Source: Pseudomonas sp. Teo4 (GTDB lineage: Bacteria > Pseudomonadota > Gammaproteobacteria > Pseudomonadales > Pseudomonadaceae). From it: a stretch of 64,000 nucleotides of DNA. The position numbers and the translations under genes are program-made. Under the pieces are notes generated by a model that saw only the letters and a program-made list of their open reading frames with translations, searched no databases and was not told where the DNA came from. Positions 7,106-15,382 of this stretch are shown here, one piece after another. The DNA is taken from NCBI RefSeq assembly GCF_034387475.1, contig NZ_JAXCIL010000002.1:1426001-1490000 (forward strand), written 5' to 3'. Numbering within the stretch: position 1 is the first letter of the stretch; each line of letters opens with the position of its first letter.

Positions 7106-7797
7106 TATTCGGCCCTCGCAAAGCCGCGAGCGGCGCGTTTTTCCATGAAGTGCATGCCGGTCATGGCAATGATGGTCAGGCTCAGGTAGATGCAGGCGGC
7201 GACCATATAGAAGGTGAACGGCTCCTTGGTCACGGTCACGCCGATTTGCGCGTGGCGCATGATTTCTTCAAGGCCGATCACCGACACCAGCGCGGTGTCC
7301 TTCATCAGGATCATGAACAGGTTGCCAAGGCCGGGCAGGGCGATACGCCACATCTGCGGCAGGATGATCCGCGTGAGGATGCGCCCTTTCGACAGGCCCA
7401 GCGCCAGGCCGGCCTCTCGGTGGCCCTTGGGGATGGCCAGGATGGCACCGCGGAACACTTCCGTGGCGTAGGCGCCGAAGCACAGGCCCAGGGCGATCAC
7501 GCCAGCGGCAAACGCGCTGAGTTCCAGGCCCGGCATGTTGAGGGCTTCGCCGAGGCTGTTCATCAGGCCGACGGTGCCGAAATAGATGAGCAGGACCCAG
7601 AGCAGTTCGGGTACGCCGCGAACCAGGGTCGAGTAGGTGCCGCCAAGCCATTGCAGTGGCTTGACCGAAGAAGTCTTGGCCAGGGCGCCGAGCAGGCCGA
7701 GGACCAGCCCCAGCAGCAGTGCGCAGAGCGCCAGTTTTACGGTCATCAGGGTGCCGGCCGCCATGGCCGGACCGAATCCGTGCAGGTCGATATTCAT
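7105..7797 (-). CDS. Amino-acid ABC transporter permease (HisQ/ArtQ-like)
   Basis: This 230-residue permease pairs with the next gene to form the membrane channel of the ABC importer. Hydrophobic helices begin at about residues 9-35, and the EAA loop is GHREAGLALGLSKGRILTRIILPQMWRIALPGLGN (about 130-165). The N-terminal IDLHGFGPAMAAGTLMTVKLALCALLLG is typical of HisQ-type permeases. It lies 55 bases downstream of the binding-protein gene and overlaps the following permease by one base. Confidence 0.92.
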   Translation of the reverse strand: MNIDLHGFGPAMAAGTLMTVKLALCALLLGLVLGLLGALAKTSSVKPLQWLGGTYSTLVRGVPELLWVLLIYFGTVGLMNSLGEALNMPGLELSAFAAGVIALGLCFGAYATEVFRGAILAIPKGHREAGLALGLSKGRILTRIILPQMWRIALPGLGNLFMILMKDTALVSVIGLEEIMRHAQIGVTVTKEPFTFYMVAACIYLSLTIIAMTGMHFMEKRAARGFARAE

Positions 7798-7852
7798 TGG
7801 CAGGTGCGTTCTAGGGACTGGCGCGCCGCAGGGGCGCGCCGGTCGGGGCGGA

Positions 7853-8605
7853 TCATTCGATGCTGAACGGGAAGTACTTGTCGTTGATCTTCTTGTACGT
7901 TCCGTCGGCCTTGATTTCAGCCAGCGCTTTGTTCAGCTTCTCGCGCAGCGGGTCACCCTTGCGCACGGCGATGCCGATCTTGTCGCTGTCGACCACAGGC
8001 TCGCCCTTGAACTCGAAGTTCATGCCGTCTTTGCTTTTCAGCCACTCGTACTGCACGTACTTGTCGGCCAGGATGCCGTCGATGCGGCCAGAGACCAGGT
8101 CGAGGTAGGCGTTTTCCTGGGTGTCGTAGAGTTTGATCTCGACGGTGTCAGCGAAGTTGTCTTCCAGCCAGGTACCGGCCAGGGTGGCGCGCTGGGTGCC
8201 GATCACCTTGCCTTTGAGCGAGGCTTTGTCGGTTTTGAAGTCGACGTTCTTCGGCGCAATGAACTGCAGCTTGTTGGAGTAGTACGGGTCGGTGAAGTCG
8301 ACGGCCTGCTTGCGCTCGTCGGTGATCGACAGCGAAGACACCAGGAAGTCGAACTTCTTGGCGTTCAGGGCCGGGATGATGCCGTCCCAGTCGGAGGTGA
8401 CGACCGAGCACTCGACTTTCATCTTGGCGCACAGGGCGTCGCCGATGTCTTTGTCGAAGCCGACCACGTTACCGCTGGCATCCTTGTTGTTGAACGGTGG
8501 GTAGGCAGCTTCGATACCCATGCGCAGTTTTTCCGCGGCCATGGCGTTTGCCGACATCACCAGGGTGGCAGCAGCTGCCAGTAGGAACTTCTTGTAAGTC
8601 TGCAT
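7853..8605 (-). CDS. Periplasmic amino-acid-binding protein of ABC transporter
   Basis: This is a 250-residue solute-binding protein (SBP family 3, lysine/arginine/ornithine-binding type). The signal peptide covers residues 1-23 (MQTYKKFLLAAAATLVMSANAMA). The mature protein starts AEKLRMGIEAAYPPFN, with GFDKDIGDALC and AQRATLAG-like ligand-site segments (IGTQRATLAG). I start at the ATG at 8605, preceded by GGAG, rather than 14 codons earlier where there is no signal-peptide logic. It lies 11 bases after the ATPase gene. The protein probably captures a cationic or polar amino acid in the periplasm. Confidence 0.92.
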   Translation of the reverse strand: MQTYKKFLLAAAATLVMSANAMAAEKLRMGIEAAYPPFNNKDASGNVVGFDKDIGDALCAKMKVECSVVTSDWDGIIPALNAKKFDFLVSSLSITDERKQAVDFTDPYYSNKLQFIAPKNVDFKTDKASLKGKVIGTQRATLAGTWLEDNFADTVEIKLYDTQENAYLDLVSGRIDGILADKYVQYEWLKSKDGMNFEFKGEPVVDSDKIGIAVRKGDPLREKLNKALAEIKADGTYKKINDKYFPFSIE

Positions 8606-8616
8606 GTATTGCTCCG

Positions 8617-9390
8617 TTAGCGGTGGCTGGACATGAATTGCTTGCAACGCGCCGAGGTCGGGTTCTCGAAGACCTGCTGCGGCGATCCTTGCTCTTCAAC
8701 CAGGCCCTGGTGCAGGAAGACCACTTCACTGGACACCTGGCGGGCAAAGTTCATCTCGTGCGTCACCAGCAGCATGGTACGGCCTTCTTCGGCCAATGCG
8801 CGGATAACGTTAAGCACTTCCTGGACCATTTCCGGATCGAGCGCCGAGGTCGGCTCGTCGAACAGAATCACCTTGGGCTTCATGGCCAGGGTGCGGGCGA
8901 TGGCAGCGCGTTGTTGCTGGCCACCGGAAAGCTGGGCGGGGTAGCTGTGGCGCTTGTCGTAGATGCCGACCTTGTTCAGCAGCGCTTCGGCGGCTTCGAT
9001 GGCTTCGGCCTTGCTCTGGCCAAGCACGCGGCGTGGCGCCTCGATGATGTTGTCGAGGATCGACATGTGCGGCCACAGGTTGAAGTTCTGGAAGACGAAG
9101 CCGATTTCGCTGCGCAGGCGGTTGATCTGGCGGTTGTCGGCCGCGATCAGGTCGCCGTTCTTGGCGGCTTTGAGCTTGAGTGCTTCGCCAGCAACGAGGA
9201 TTTCACCCTGGTGCGGGTTCTCCAGCAGGTTGATGCAGCGCAGCAGCGTGGACTTGCCGGAACCGGACGACCCCAGGATGGAGATCACGTCACCGTCGCG
9301 GGCGGTCAGCGAAATGCCCTTGAGAATTTCCTGATCGCCGTAGCGTTTGTGCAGATTGCGGATTTCCAGCGCGGGCGTGGCCTGAGCCAT
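8617..9390 (-). CDS. Amino-acid ABC transporter ATP-binding protein
   Basis: This 257-residue ATPase of the HisP/ArtP type energises the importer. Walker [10 protein letters not shown] lies at about 40-48, the Q-loop is in [12 protein letters not shown], the signature is LSGGQQQR, Walker B is [12 protein letters not shown] and the switch His is in [10 protein letters not shown]. It is the first gene of the operon. Placing the ATPase before the binding protein is normal for this subgroup in Pseudomonas. Confidence 0.95.
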   Translation of the reverse strand: MAQATPALEIRNLHKRYGDQEILKGISLTARDGDVISILGSSGSGKSTLLRCINLLENPHQGEILVAGEALKLKAAKNGDLIAADNRQINRLRSEIGFVFQNFNLWPHMSILDNIIEAPRRVLGQSKAEAIEAAEALLNKVGIYDKRHSYPAQLSGGQQQRAAIARTLAMKPKVILFDEPTSALDPEMVQEVLNVIRALAEEGRTMLLVTHEMNFARQVSSEVVFLHQGLVEEQGSPQQVFENPTSARCKQFMSSHR

Positions 9391-9996
9391 GTGCGGTCCT
9401 CATGTGTTCGGGTGCGTTCCCAGCTGTTGGCGGCCTTCCTGGCGAGCGCCAAGCTAGCATAGCGGCAATATGGCGGCCAACCGGGTTGCAGGGGGCTTGG
9501 GTCGCTGGCGGGGCGGTTTGTCGCATCGTTGCAGTGCAACGTCGCGCAGATGTCCGCATGGGTACTGCCCAGCGCCGGAGCCTTGATGAAAAAAGGCGCG
9601 ATGGTGCCAGCTTTGGACTGGCCTGGGAAGCCGTTTTTGGCCGGGTAGCGCTTTGCCGGCACTTGTGCACAGGCGTGGTTGCGCCCAAGGGTTGCGCTTT
9701 TGGTTGCCGCATTTTTGTGCGCAGGTGTTACCGAGGAGCACCTTTGGTGCATTTGTAAGTGAGTATTTCAGTAATCCAGAAGTCGTATGGAAATTTGGTG
9801 GCCTTTCGGTCATGGCTTGGCCGAATGCCCTGCAAGCCGCGTGCTATAGGGGCGCGTGAATTAATCAGACGAATGCATTCAGCACCTGGCCCGCTTATTG
9901 CCCTATGGAATCCGCCGATTGCAGCGACGCCTAAATCAACCCCGGGCGCGCTTCGTTACAGCAATCGGGTGGTCCACTCCTTACAAAGGTAGTTTT
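9391..9996. other. Long divergent upstream region between ABC operon and gabP
   Basis: 606 bases without a supportable gene. It must contain the promoters of the ATPase gene (minus) and gabP (plus). A small hairpin GCACC-TTT-GGTGC followed by ATTTG lies near 9738-9757, but nothing clearly marks an RNA gene. Confidence 0.5.
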
Positions 9997-11385
9997 ATGA
10001 GCGGTAAGCACAATTCCAATGACCTCGCTCAGGGGCTCAAACAACGGCATGTGACCATGCTGTCCATTGCTGGCGTGATCGGCGCCGGTTTGTTCGTAGG
10101 CTCCGGCCACGCCATTGCCGCAGCCGGCCCAGCCGTTCTGCTGGCCTATGCCGCAGCGGGTACCCTGGTGGTGCTGGTGATGCGCATGTTGGGTGAAATG
10201 GCCGTTGCCTCGCCTGACACAGGTTCTTTCTCTACTTATGCCGACCGCGCCATTGGCCGCTGGGCCGGTTTCACCATCGGTTGGCTGTACTGGTGGTTCT
10301 GGGTACTGGTGATTCCACTGGAAGCCAACGCCGCTGCAGCGATCCTGCATGCCTGGTTCCCCGCTGTGGACCTCTGGGCCTTCTCGCTGATCATCACCCT
10401 GGCACTGACCCTGACCAACCTGTGCAGCGTCAAGAACTACGGTGAGTTCGAGTTCTGGTTCGCCCTGCTCAAGGTGTTGGCGATCATCGGCTTCATCGTC
10501 GTGGGCTGCGCGGCCCTGTTCGGCATGGTGCCAAGCAGCCAGGTCAGCGGTGCCAGCCACCTGTTCGACACCCAGGGCTTCATGCCCAATGGCCTCGGCG
10601 CGGTGCTGGCAGCGATGCTGACCACCATGTTCTCCTTCATGGGCACCGAGATCGTTACCATCGCTGCCGCCGAGTCGAAAGACCCGGGCAAGCAGATCAG
10701 CCGTGCCACTAACTCGGTCATCTGGCGTATCTGCCTGTTCTACCTGGTGTCGATCTTCCTGGTCGTGGCCCTGGTGCCGTGGAACGACCCGGCGCTGGCT
10801 GAGCTGGGCTCTTACCAGACCGTACTGAGCCGCATTGGCGTGCCGAACGCCAAGCTGATCGTCGACATCGTCGTGCTGATCGCTGTGACCAGCTGCCTGA
10901 ACTCGGCGCTGTACACCTCGTCGCGCATGCTGTTCTCGCTGAGCAAGCGTGGCGATGCCCCGGCTGTGGCGCAGCGCACCACCAAAGCCGGCACCCCGCA
11001 CTGGGCAGTGCTGCTGTCTACCGCAGCGGCGTTCCTTTGCGTGTTCGCCAACTTCGTGGCCCCGGCCCAGGTGTTCGAGTTCCTGCTGGCCAGCTCGGGC
11101 GCCATCGCCCTGCTGGTGTACCTGGTGATCGCGGTGTCGCAACTGCGCATGCGCAGCCAGCGTGAAGCCAGTGGCGAGAAGATCTCCTTCAAGATGTGGC
11201 TGTTCCCAGGGCTGACCTGGGCGACCATCGCGTTCATCGTTGCCATTCTGGTGGTGATGGGGCTGCGTGAGGACCACCGTGTCGAGATCATGGCGACTGC
11301 ACTGCTGAGCATTGGTGTGGTGGCGGCTGGTCTGCTGGTGCACCGCAAGCGCGAAGCGGCTGGACGAGTGGCGCTGGATAACTGA
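9997..11385 (+). CDS. gabP: Amino-acid permease, GABA permease type (APC superfamily)
   Basis: This is a 462-residue, twelve-helix amino-acid permease of the AAT family. The N-terminal motif QRHVTMLSIAGVIGAGLFVGSG (about 14-35) is the substrate-binding helix-1 signature. GTEIVTIAAAES and NSALYTSSRMLFSLSKRGDAP are further family motifs. It ends in a charged cytoplasmic tail. The closest family members take up 4-aminobutyrate, but proline- or aromatic-type permeases share these motifs, so the substrate is tentative. The ATG at 9997 has AAAGG upstream. The gene is monocistronic with a strong terminator just downstream. Confidence 0.85.
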   Translation: MSGKHNSNDLAQGLKQRHVTMLSIAGVIGAGLFVGSGHAIAAAGPAVLLAYAAAGTLVVLVMRMLGEMAVASPDTGSFSTYADRAIGRWAGFTIGWLYWWFWVLVIPLEANAAAAILHAWFPAVDLWAFSLIITLALTLTNLCSVKNYGEFEFWFALLKVLAIIGFIVVGCAALFGMVPSSQVSGASHLFDTQGFMPNGLGAVLAAMLTTMFSFMGTEIVTIAAAESKDPGKQISRATNSVIWRICLFYLVSIFLVVALVPWNDPALAELGSYQTVLSRIGVPNAKLIVDIVVLIAVTSCLNSALYTSSRMLFSLSKRGDAPAVAQRTTKAGTPHWAVLLSTAAAFLCVFANFVAPAQVFEFLLASSGAIALLVYLVIAVSQLRMRSQREASGEKISFKMWLFPGLTWATIAFIVAILVVMGLREDHRVEIMATALLSIGVVAAGLLVHRKREAAGRVALDN

Positions 11386-11403
11386 TCCGGGCTGCTTGAA
11401 ATG

Positions 11404-11440
11404 AAAAGGCCGCGTCCTGTGAAGGGCGCGGCCTTTTTTT
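11404..11440 (+). terminator. Terminator of the gabP-type gene
   Basis: A twelve-pair stem (AAGGCCGCGTCC with GGGCGCGGCCTT) and a six-base loop are followed by TTTTT. It starts 18 bases after the permease stop codon. Confidence 0.92.
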
Positions 11441-11471
11441 GTTTGAGTGTCCGGCTTGGGTATGCGGTGGG

Positions 11472-11704
11472 GCGTAGATCGCGCGCCGCCCGCGCGGCGC
11501 ATCGCGAGCAAGGCTCGCTCCTACGTTTGTTTACGGCCAATAACGCCTGTGGCAGACGCGCGCGACCGCCTTTTTTGTACGGCTCGATATAGTGCCGTGC
11601 ACCAGAGCGTTCGCGCGCAAATCTCACAGGCATAACTGGCCCGAAACAAACGTAGGAGCGAGCCTTGCTCGCGATGCGCCGCGCGGGCGGCGCGCGATCT
11701 ACGC
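11472..11704. repeat. 233-bp giant hairpin with 61-bp perfect inverted arms
   Basis: The left arm 11472-11532 and right arm 11644-11704 are exact reverse complements over 61 bases. The 111-base spacer also pairs partly with itself (GGCCAATAACGCCTGTG against a copy ending near 11642, and GTACGGC against GCCGTGC in the middle). Each arm joins a GCGTAGATCGCGCGCC block to a TCGCGAGCAAGGCTCGCTCCTAC block, the latter a known style of Pseudomonas REP. The whole element fits a REPIN or non-autonomous mobile element. No transposase gene is present in the window. Confidence 0.85.
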
Positions 11705-11728
11705 ACCACCACAGCGCTACAACCGAAC

Positions 11729-12172
11729 TCAGCCAAACTGCTTCTGCTGTTGCTGCTGCTTGGCCACCAGCTCGGAAGCGGCGATATAAGCCTCTTGGAA
11801 CTCATCGCTCTCCAGCCAGGCCATGGTGGTGTCTTCGTCGGCGCCGTCGAGCCAGGTGCGGTAGGCGTTGAATACCAGCACGATGTAGTCGGTGGCGTGT
11901 TCTTCCTTGTGGCCCTTGAGTACCAGCGCCAGCAGCGGGTCGACCAGGAACACCGAGATCATCGAGACCAGGCTGGTTTCCTGGGCGGTCTTCATTTTCG
12001 CGAACAGCTCTTTGTAGCTGTCCGACTCCATGGCCTTGTTGAACACCTGCTCGATGCTGGCGCTGTCGCCTGCGCTGGCCTTGACCGCCTGGCCGCTGCG
12101 CACCATGCGGTTCTGCTTGGCCTTGCTGGCGGCGCGTTTGGCGCGTTTCTGTTGCTTGGTATTGGAGGCCAT
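11729..12172 (-). CDS. Conserved small Pseudomonas protein, Lys-rich N-terminus, Gln-rich C-terminus
   Basis: This is a 147-residue soluble protein of unknown function. The N-terminus is highly basic (NTKQQKRAKRAASKAKQNR), the core is helical (SIEQVFNKAMESDSYKELFAKMK, AYRTWLDGADEDT), and it ends with a run of five glutamines (AKQQQQQKQFG). The basic head could bind nucleic acid or polyphosphate, but this is only suggestive. I start at the ATG at 12172, preceded by AAGGA. An upstream ATG adds 16 residues without a binding site. It follows the polyphosphate kinase gene on the same strand by 53 bases and may be cotranscribed with it. Confidence 0.75.
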   Translation of the reverse strand: MASNTKQQKRAKRAASKAKQNRMVRSGQAVKASAGDSASIEQVFNKAMESDSYKELFAKMKTAQETSLVSMISVFLVDPLLALVLKGHKEEHATDYIVLVFNAYRTWLDGADEDTTMAWLESDEFQEAYIAASELVAKQQQQQKQFG

Positions 12173-12225
12173 GGGGCGAATCCTTAGGGGTGTCCGGAAA
12201 ATGCGCGTATTGAAACGCAAGCCCC

Positions 12226-13214
12226 CTAGGGATTCAACTGAGCCGGTTCATCCTCTTCAAAGCCCCGCGAAGCCCTGCCGACCAGCAACGGGTCCGGTGC
12301 ATGGGCAACGCTATGGCCCTTGCCGGGGTAATCCAGTGAATGCAGGAAGTGCCGGATGCAGTTGATGCGTGCGCGTTTCTTGTCGTCGGACTTGATTACC
12401 GTCCACGGCGCATCGGCGGTGTCGGTGTGGAAGAACATTGCCTCTTTGGCGGCGGTGTAGTCCTCCCACTTGTCCAGCGACTTGATGTCGATCGGCGACA
12501 GCTTCCAGTGCTTGAGCGGGTCGTCGCGGCGTGAAATGAAGCGGCGCAGTTGCTCTTCGCGGTTCACCGAGAACCAGTACTTGAACAGCAGGATGCCGCT
12601 GTTGCACAGCATGCGCTCAAGGTCGGGCGCCTGGCGCATGAACTCCAGGTATTGCAGCGGCGTGCAGAAGTCCATGACCTTCTCGACCCCGGCGCGGTTG
12701 TACCAGGAGCGGTCGAAGAAGACCATTTCGCCTGCTGTGGGCAGGTGCTGGATGTAGCGCTGGAAGTACCACTGGCCCTGTTCCTGTTCGGAAGGCTTCT
12801 CCAGCGCGACGATGCGCGCACCCCGCGGGTTCAGGTGCTCCATGAAGCGCTTGATGGTGCCACCCTTGCCCGCCGCGTCACGGCCTTCGAACAGAATCAC
12901 CACGCGTTGGCCGGTTTCCTTGACCCAGCTTTGTACCTTCAGCAGCTCGATCTGCAGCGCGTGCTTGGCCTTTTCGTAGTCCTGGCGACGCAGGCGGGTG
13001 CGGTACGGGTAGCTGGCCGGCAGGCGTGCCGACGTGCTGTCTTCATTGCTGCCTTTGGGGGCGGTGGCCACTTCCAGGGCGGCGGGTTGCTGGCTGACGC
13101 GGGTAATGCTGGGTTCAGGCTTTCGCTGGCGTGGCCGGCGGGGCGGGGAGCCGGCTTGATGCTGGGGGTGGCGTCGCTGGGGGCGGGAAGGAGGAGGGTG
13201 GATTCTTCGCTCAT
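12226..13214 (-). CDS. ppk2: Polyphosphate kinase 2 (frame interrupted near 13138)
   Basis: This is a PPK2-family enzyme that moves phosphate between polyphosphate and nucleoside diphosphates. Signature motifs: Walker A-like FEGRDAAGKGGTIKRF, the EKPSEQEQGQWYFQRY lid region, and the second motif FDRSWYNRAGVEKVM, then FKYWFSVNREEQLRRF. The start at 13214 (MSEESTLLLPAP, preceded by AAGGA) is in a different frame from the catalytic domain. Adding one C near 13138 (GCCGG to GCCCGG) joins them as ..PARPRQRKPEPSITRVSQQP... The catalytic domain itself is intact. A start in the downstream frame at 13248 would avoid the frameshift but lacks a ribosome-binding site. Confidence 0.85.
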
Positions 13215-13386
13215 GGAGGTCCTTGAGAGGTAGGGGGCGGATGTCCACTTCGGATTGTGAGTTTGGGTGGCAGGGAAGTTGTTGATTGTGGTCAATGTGG
13301 GTGGGTGGGGGATTCGGCCTAGCTTCTACAAATAGTTTGAAACATGCCCAGATTGATGTGGTGTGAACTGTGGTTTACATTTTCCC

Positions 13387-13422
13387 ATGCACACACTCCG
13401 ATCAGCTCTCAAGCTGGCACGC
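13387..13422 (+). pseudogene. C-terminal tail of a RelE/HigB-type toxin (remnant)
   Basis: Just before the antitoxin gene the frame reads LRSALKLAREL followed by TAG at 13420-13422. A tail of this kind (I/L-x-x-A-L-x-L-A-x-x-L stop) is typical of the end of gp49/HigB-like toxins of the TIGR02683 group, and the stop lies eight bases before the antitoxin start, the usual spacing. No toxin sequence is recognisable further upstream, where the frame is closed by TGA at 13354. Confidence 0.4.
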
Positions 13423-13440
13423 GAGCTGTAGGAGGCCGCC

Positions 13441-13746
13441 ATGACTGATATCAATCTGACCAAATGGGATGCCGCAGACCACCTCAAGACCGAGGAAGAC
13501 ATGGCTTTGTACCTTGAGGCCTGCCTTGAAGAAAACGATCCGGTGTTGCTTGCCGCTGCGTTGGGCGATATCGCGCGTGCCCGTGGCATGGCACAACTGG
13601 CACGTGACACGGGGCTGACGCGCGAGGGGCTGTACAAGGCGTTGTCGGCGGAGGGTAACCCCAGCCTCGCAACCATCATGAAGGTGATGGCAGCGCTAGG
13701 GTTGAGGCTGCATGCCGAGGTGGTGTCCCCTCGATCTGCTGGTTAG
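13441..13746 (+). CDS. Antitoxin of addiction-module (HigA/TIGR02684-like), orphan
   Basis: This is a 101-residue Xre-type DNA-binding antitoxin. The helix-turn-helix lies at about 57-90 (MAQLARDTGLTREGLYKALSAEGNPSLATIMKVMAALGL), with the family hallmark LTREGLYKALSxxGNPxLxT. The N-terminal part (WDAADHLKTEEDMALYLEACLEE) is the toxin-facing segment. GGAGG lies just before the ATG. Normally its toxin gene precedes it, but only a 12-residue toxin tail can be seen here, so this is an orphan antitoxin or the left-over half of a decayed pair. Confidence 0.85.
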   Translation: MTDINLTKWDAADHLKTEEDMALYLEACLEENDPVLLAAALGDIARARGMAQLARDTGLTREGLYKALSAEGNPSLATIMKVMAALGLRLHAEVVSPRSAG

Positions 13747-13808
13747 AGCAAAAGGGGCGGGCGGCAGGCGTAGATAGCTGTCATCCCAAAACCAAAAAAC
13801 ACAGACAA

Positions 13809-13840
13809 CAAAAAACCCGCACTAGGCGGGTTTCTTGTTG
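13809..13840 (-). terminator. Terminator of tRNA-Phe
   Basis: On the minus strand AACCCGC-CTA-GTGCGGGTT forms a hairpin followed by TTTTTTG. It may also serve the antitoxin gene arriving from the other side. Confidence 0.75.
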
Positions 13841-13879
13841 TCGCTTCGGGTAACTTTGCAACCACCAGAAGCTTGAAGG

Positions 13880-13955
13880 TGGTGCCCAGAGACGGAGTCG
13901 AACCGCCGACACGAGGATTTTCAATCCTCTGCTCTACCGACTGAGCTATCTGGGC
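13880..13955 (-). tRNA. tRNA-Phe(GAA)
   Basis: This is a 76-base cloverleaf on the minus strand. The acceptor GCCCAGA pairs with TCTGGGC, the anticodon loop is TTGAAAA with anticodon GAA, the T arm has GGTTCGACTCC, and the CCA is encoded. Confidence 0.97.
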
Positions 13956-14045
13956 GACGAGGTGAATTAAATAGATTTCCAGACCGTCCGTCAACGACTT
14001 TTTGAAAAAATTTTAAATTAATTCCGTCGCTTACGTTTTCTAGGG

Positions 14046-14318
14046 TCATTCGGCCGGTGGAACGTAGCCATCCGCCTGGGCGTAATCTTCGCCGGCGAAA
14101 AACTTGTCCATCTCGCCTTGGAGGTACTTGCGGTCCTCGCCGTTCATCATGTTCAGGCGCTTTTCGTTGATCAGCATGGTCTGGTGTTTCTGCCAGTCGG
14201 CCCAGGCTTTCTGCGAGATGTGTTCGAAGATGTCCTGGCCCTTGGCGCCTGGGTAGGGCGGGCGGTCCAGGCCTGGCAGTTCTTCTTTGTATTTGCGGCA
14301 CATCACGGTGCGGGTCAT
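14046..14318 (-). CDS. yggX: Probable Fe(2+)-trafficking protein YggX
   Basis: This 90-residue protein matches the family length. It begins with the strictly conserved [24 protein letters not shown] (the single Cys at residue 7 is the family's redox residue) and contains [26 protein letters not shown]. YggX lowers free iron and protects Fe-S enzymes from oxidation. Its ATG overlaps the stop of mutY (ATGA), a classical mutY-yggX coupling that fits, as MutY carries an Fe-S cluster. Confidence 0.97.
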   Translation of the reverse strand: MTRTVMCRKYKEELPGLDRPPYPGAKGQDIFEHISQKAWADWQKHQTMLINEKRLNMMNGEDRKYLQGEMDKFFAGEDYAQADGYVPPAE

Positions 14319-15382
14319 CGGGCTTCTCCTGCAATCAGTTCGTCGGCCGCGCGTTTGAGCAGCTTCTTGACCGGGGCGGCGAGGCCCAGGCGCGGCGGGG
14401 TGGCGAGGTTATACCAGAGCCAGTCGGCCTCGGCCACGTGCTGGCCCACCGGGTCGACGCGTACCAGCCACGGCTCGATGGCCAGCTGGAAGTGGCTGAA
14501 GGTGTGAGTCAGGCCTTCTAGCGCGCGGCTGTCGGCCAGGCGCAGGCCATGCTGATAGGCCAGGTCGTCAAGCTGCTCGATGTCGTCCAGTTCGGGCAGG
14601 CTCCACAGCCCACCCCACAGGCCGCTGGAAGGGCGTCGGTACAGCAGAATGGCGCCTTCGTGGTTGGCCAGCAGCGGCATCAGCGTGCGGCGTTGGGGCA
14701 GCGTCTTGCGCGGCTTGGGTTCGGGGTAACGGGTTTCCTGGCCGTGCAGGTGGGCTTCGCAGCCACGTTGCAACGGGCAGATCAGGCAGCTGGGCTTGCT
14801 GCGGGTGCACAGCGTGGCGCCCATGTCCATCATGGCCTGGGTGTAGTGGTTGGCGCGGTGTTGCGGGGTAAAGCGCTCCGCCGTGGCCCACAGTTGGTTG
14901 GCCACCTTCGGCTCGCCTGGGTAGCCGGCCTGGGCGGTGTAGCGGGCCAGCACGCGCTTGACGTTGCCATCAAGGATTGGTGCGCGGATGCCCATGCTTA
15001 TACTGGCGATGGCGCCAGCGGTGGAGCGGCCGATGCCGGGCAGCTCGGTAAGCTGCTCGACACTGCGCGGGAACTCGCCGCCGTACTGCTCGACGACCAT
15101 TTTCGCGGCTTTCTGCAAATTGCGCGCACGGGTGTAGTAGCCAAGGCCCGTCCACAGGTGCAGCACTTCGTCCTCCGGCGCCGCAGCCAGCGCCTGCACG
15201 GTCGGCAGGGCCTGCATGAAGCGGTCGAAGTAGTTGAGCACGGTGCTCACCTGGGTCTGCTGCAGCATGATTTCCGACACCCACACCCGATACGGGGTGA
15301 TGCCCTGTTGCCAGGGCAGGTCATGCCGGCCGTGCTGGTCGTACCAATCCAGTACGGCGCTGGAGAACTGCTCGGGGCTCAT
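14315..15382 (-). CDS. mutY: Adenine DNA glycosylase MutY
   Basis: This 355-residue base-excision enzyme removes A mispaired with 8-oxoG. Catalytic Glu37 lies in [10 protein letters not shown], the helix-hairpin-helix is [13 protein letters not shown] (113-125) and catalytic Asp138 is in [13 protein letters not shown]. The 4Fe-4S cysteines are C192-x6-C199-x2-C202-x5-C208. The C-terminal NUDIX-like domain that reads 8-oxoG starts around 230 ([21 protein letters not shown]). The gene overlaps the asmA-like gene upstream and yggX downstream by four bases each, so all three are coupled. Confidence 0.97.
   Translation of the reverse strand: MSPEQFSSAVLDWYDQHGRHDLPWQQGITPYRVWVSEIMLQQTQVSTVLNYFDRFMQALPTVQALAAAPEDEVLHLWTGLGYYTRARNLQKAAKMVVEQYGGEFPRSVEQLTELPGIGRSTAGAIASISMGIRAPILDGNVKRVLARYTAQAGYPGEPKVANQLWATAERFTPQHRANHYTQAMMDMGATLCTRSKPSCLICPLQRGCEAHLHGQETRYPEPKPRKTLPQRRTLMPLLANHEGAILLYRRPSSGLWGGLWSLPELDDIEQLDDLAYQHGLRLADSRALEGLTHTFSHFQLAIEPWLVRVDPVGQHVAEADWLWYNLATPPRLGLAAPVKKLLKRAADELIAGEAR

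Noticed and set aside
9818..9837. Possible sigma-54 promoter TTGGCC..CTGCAAG before gabP
   Set aside because: The GG and GC elements are 11 bases apart instead of the required 10, and the surrounding consensus is poor.
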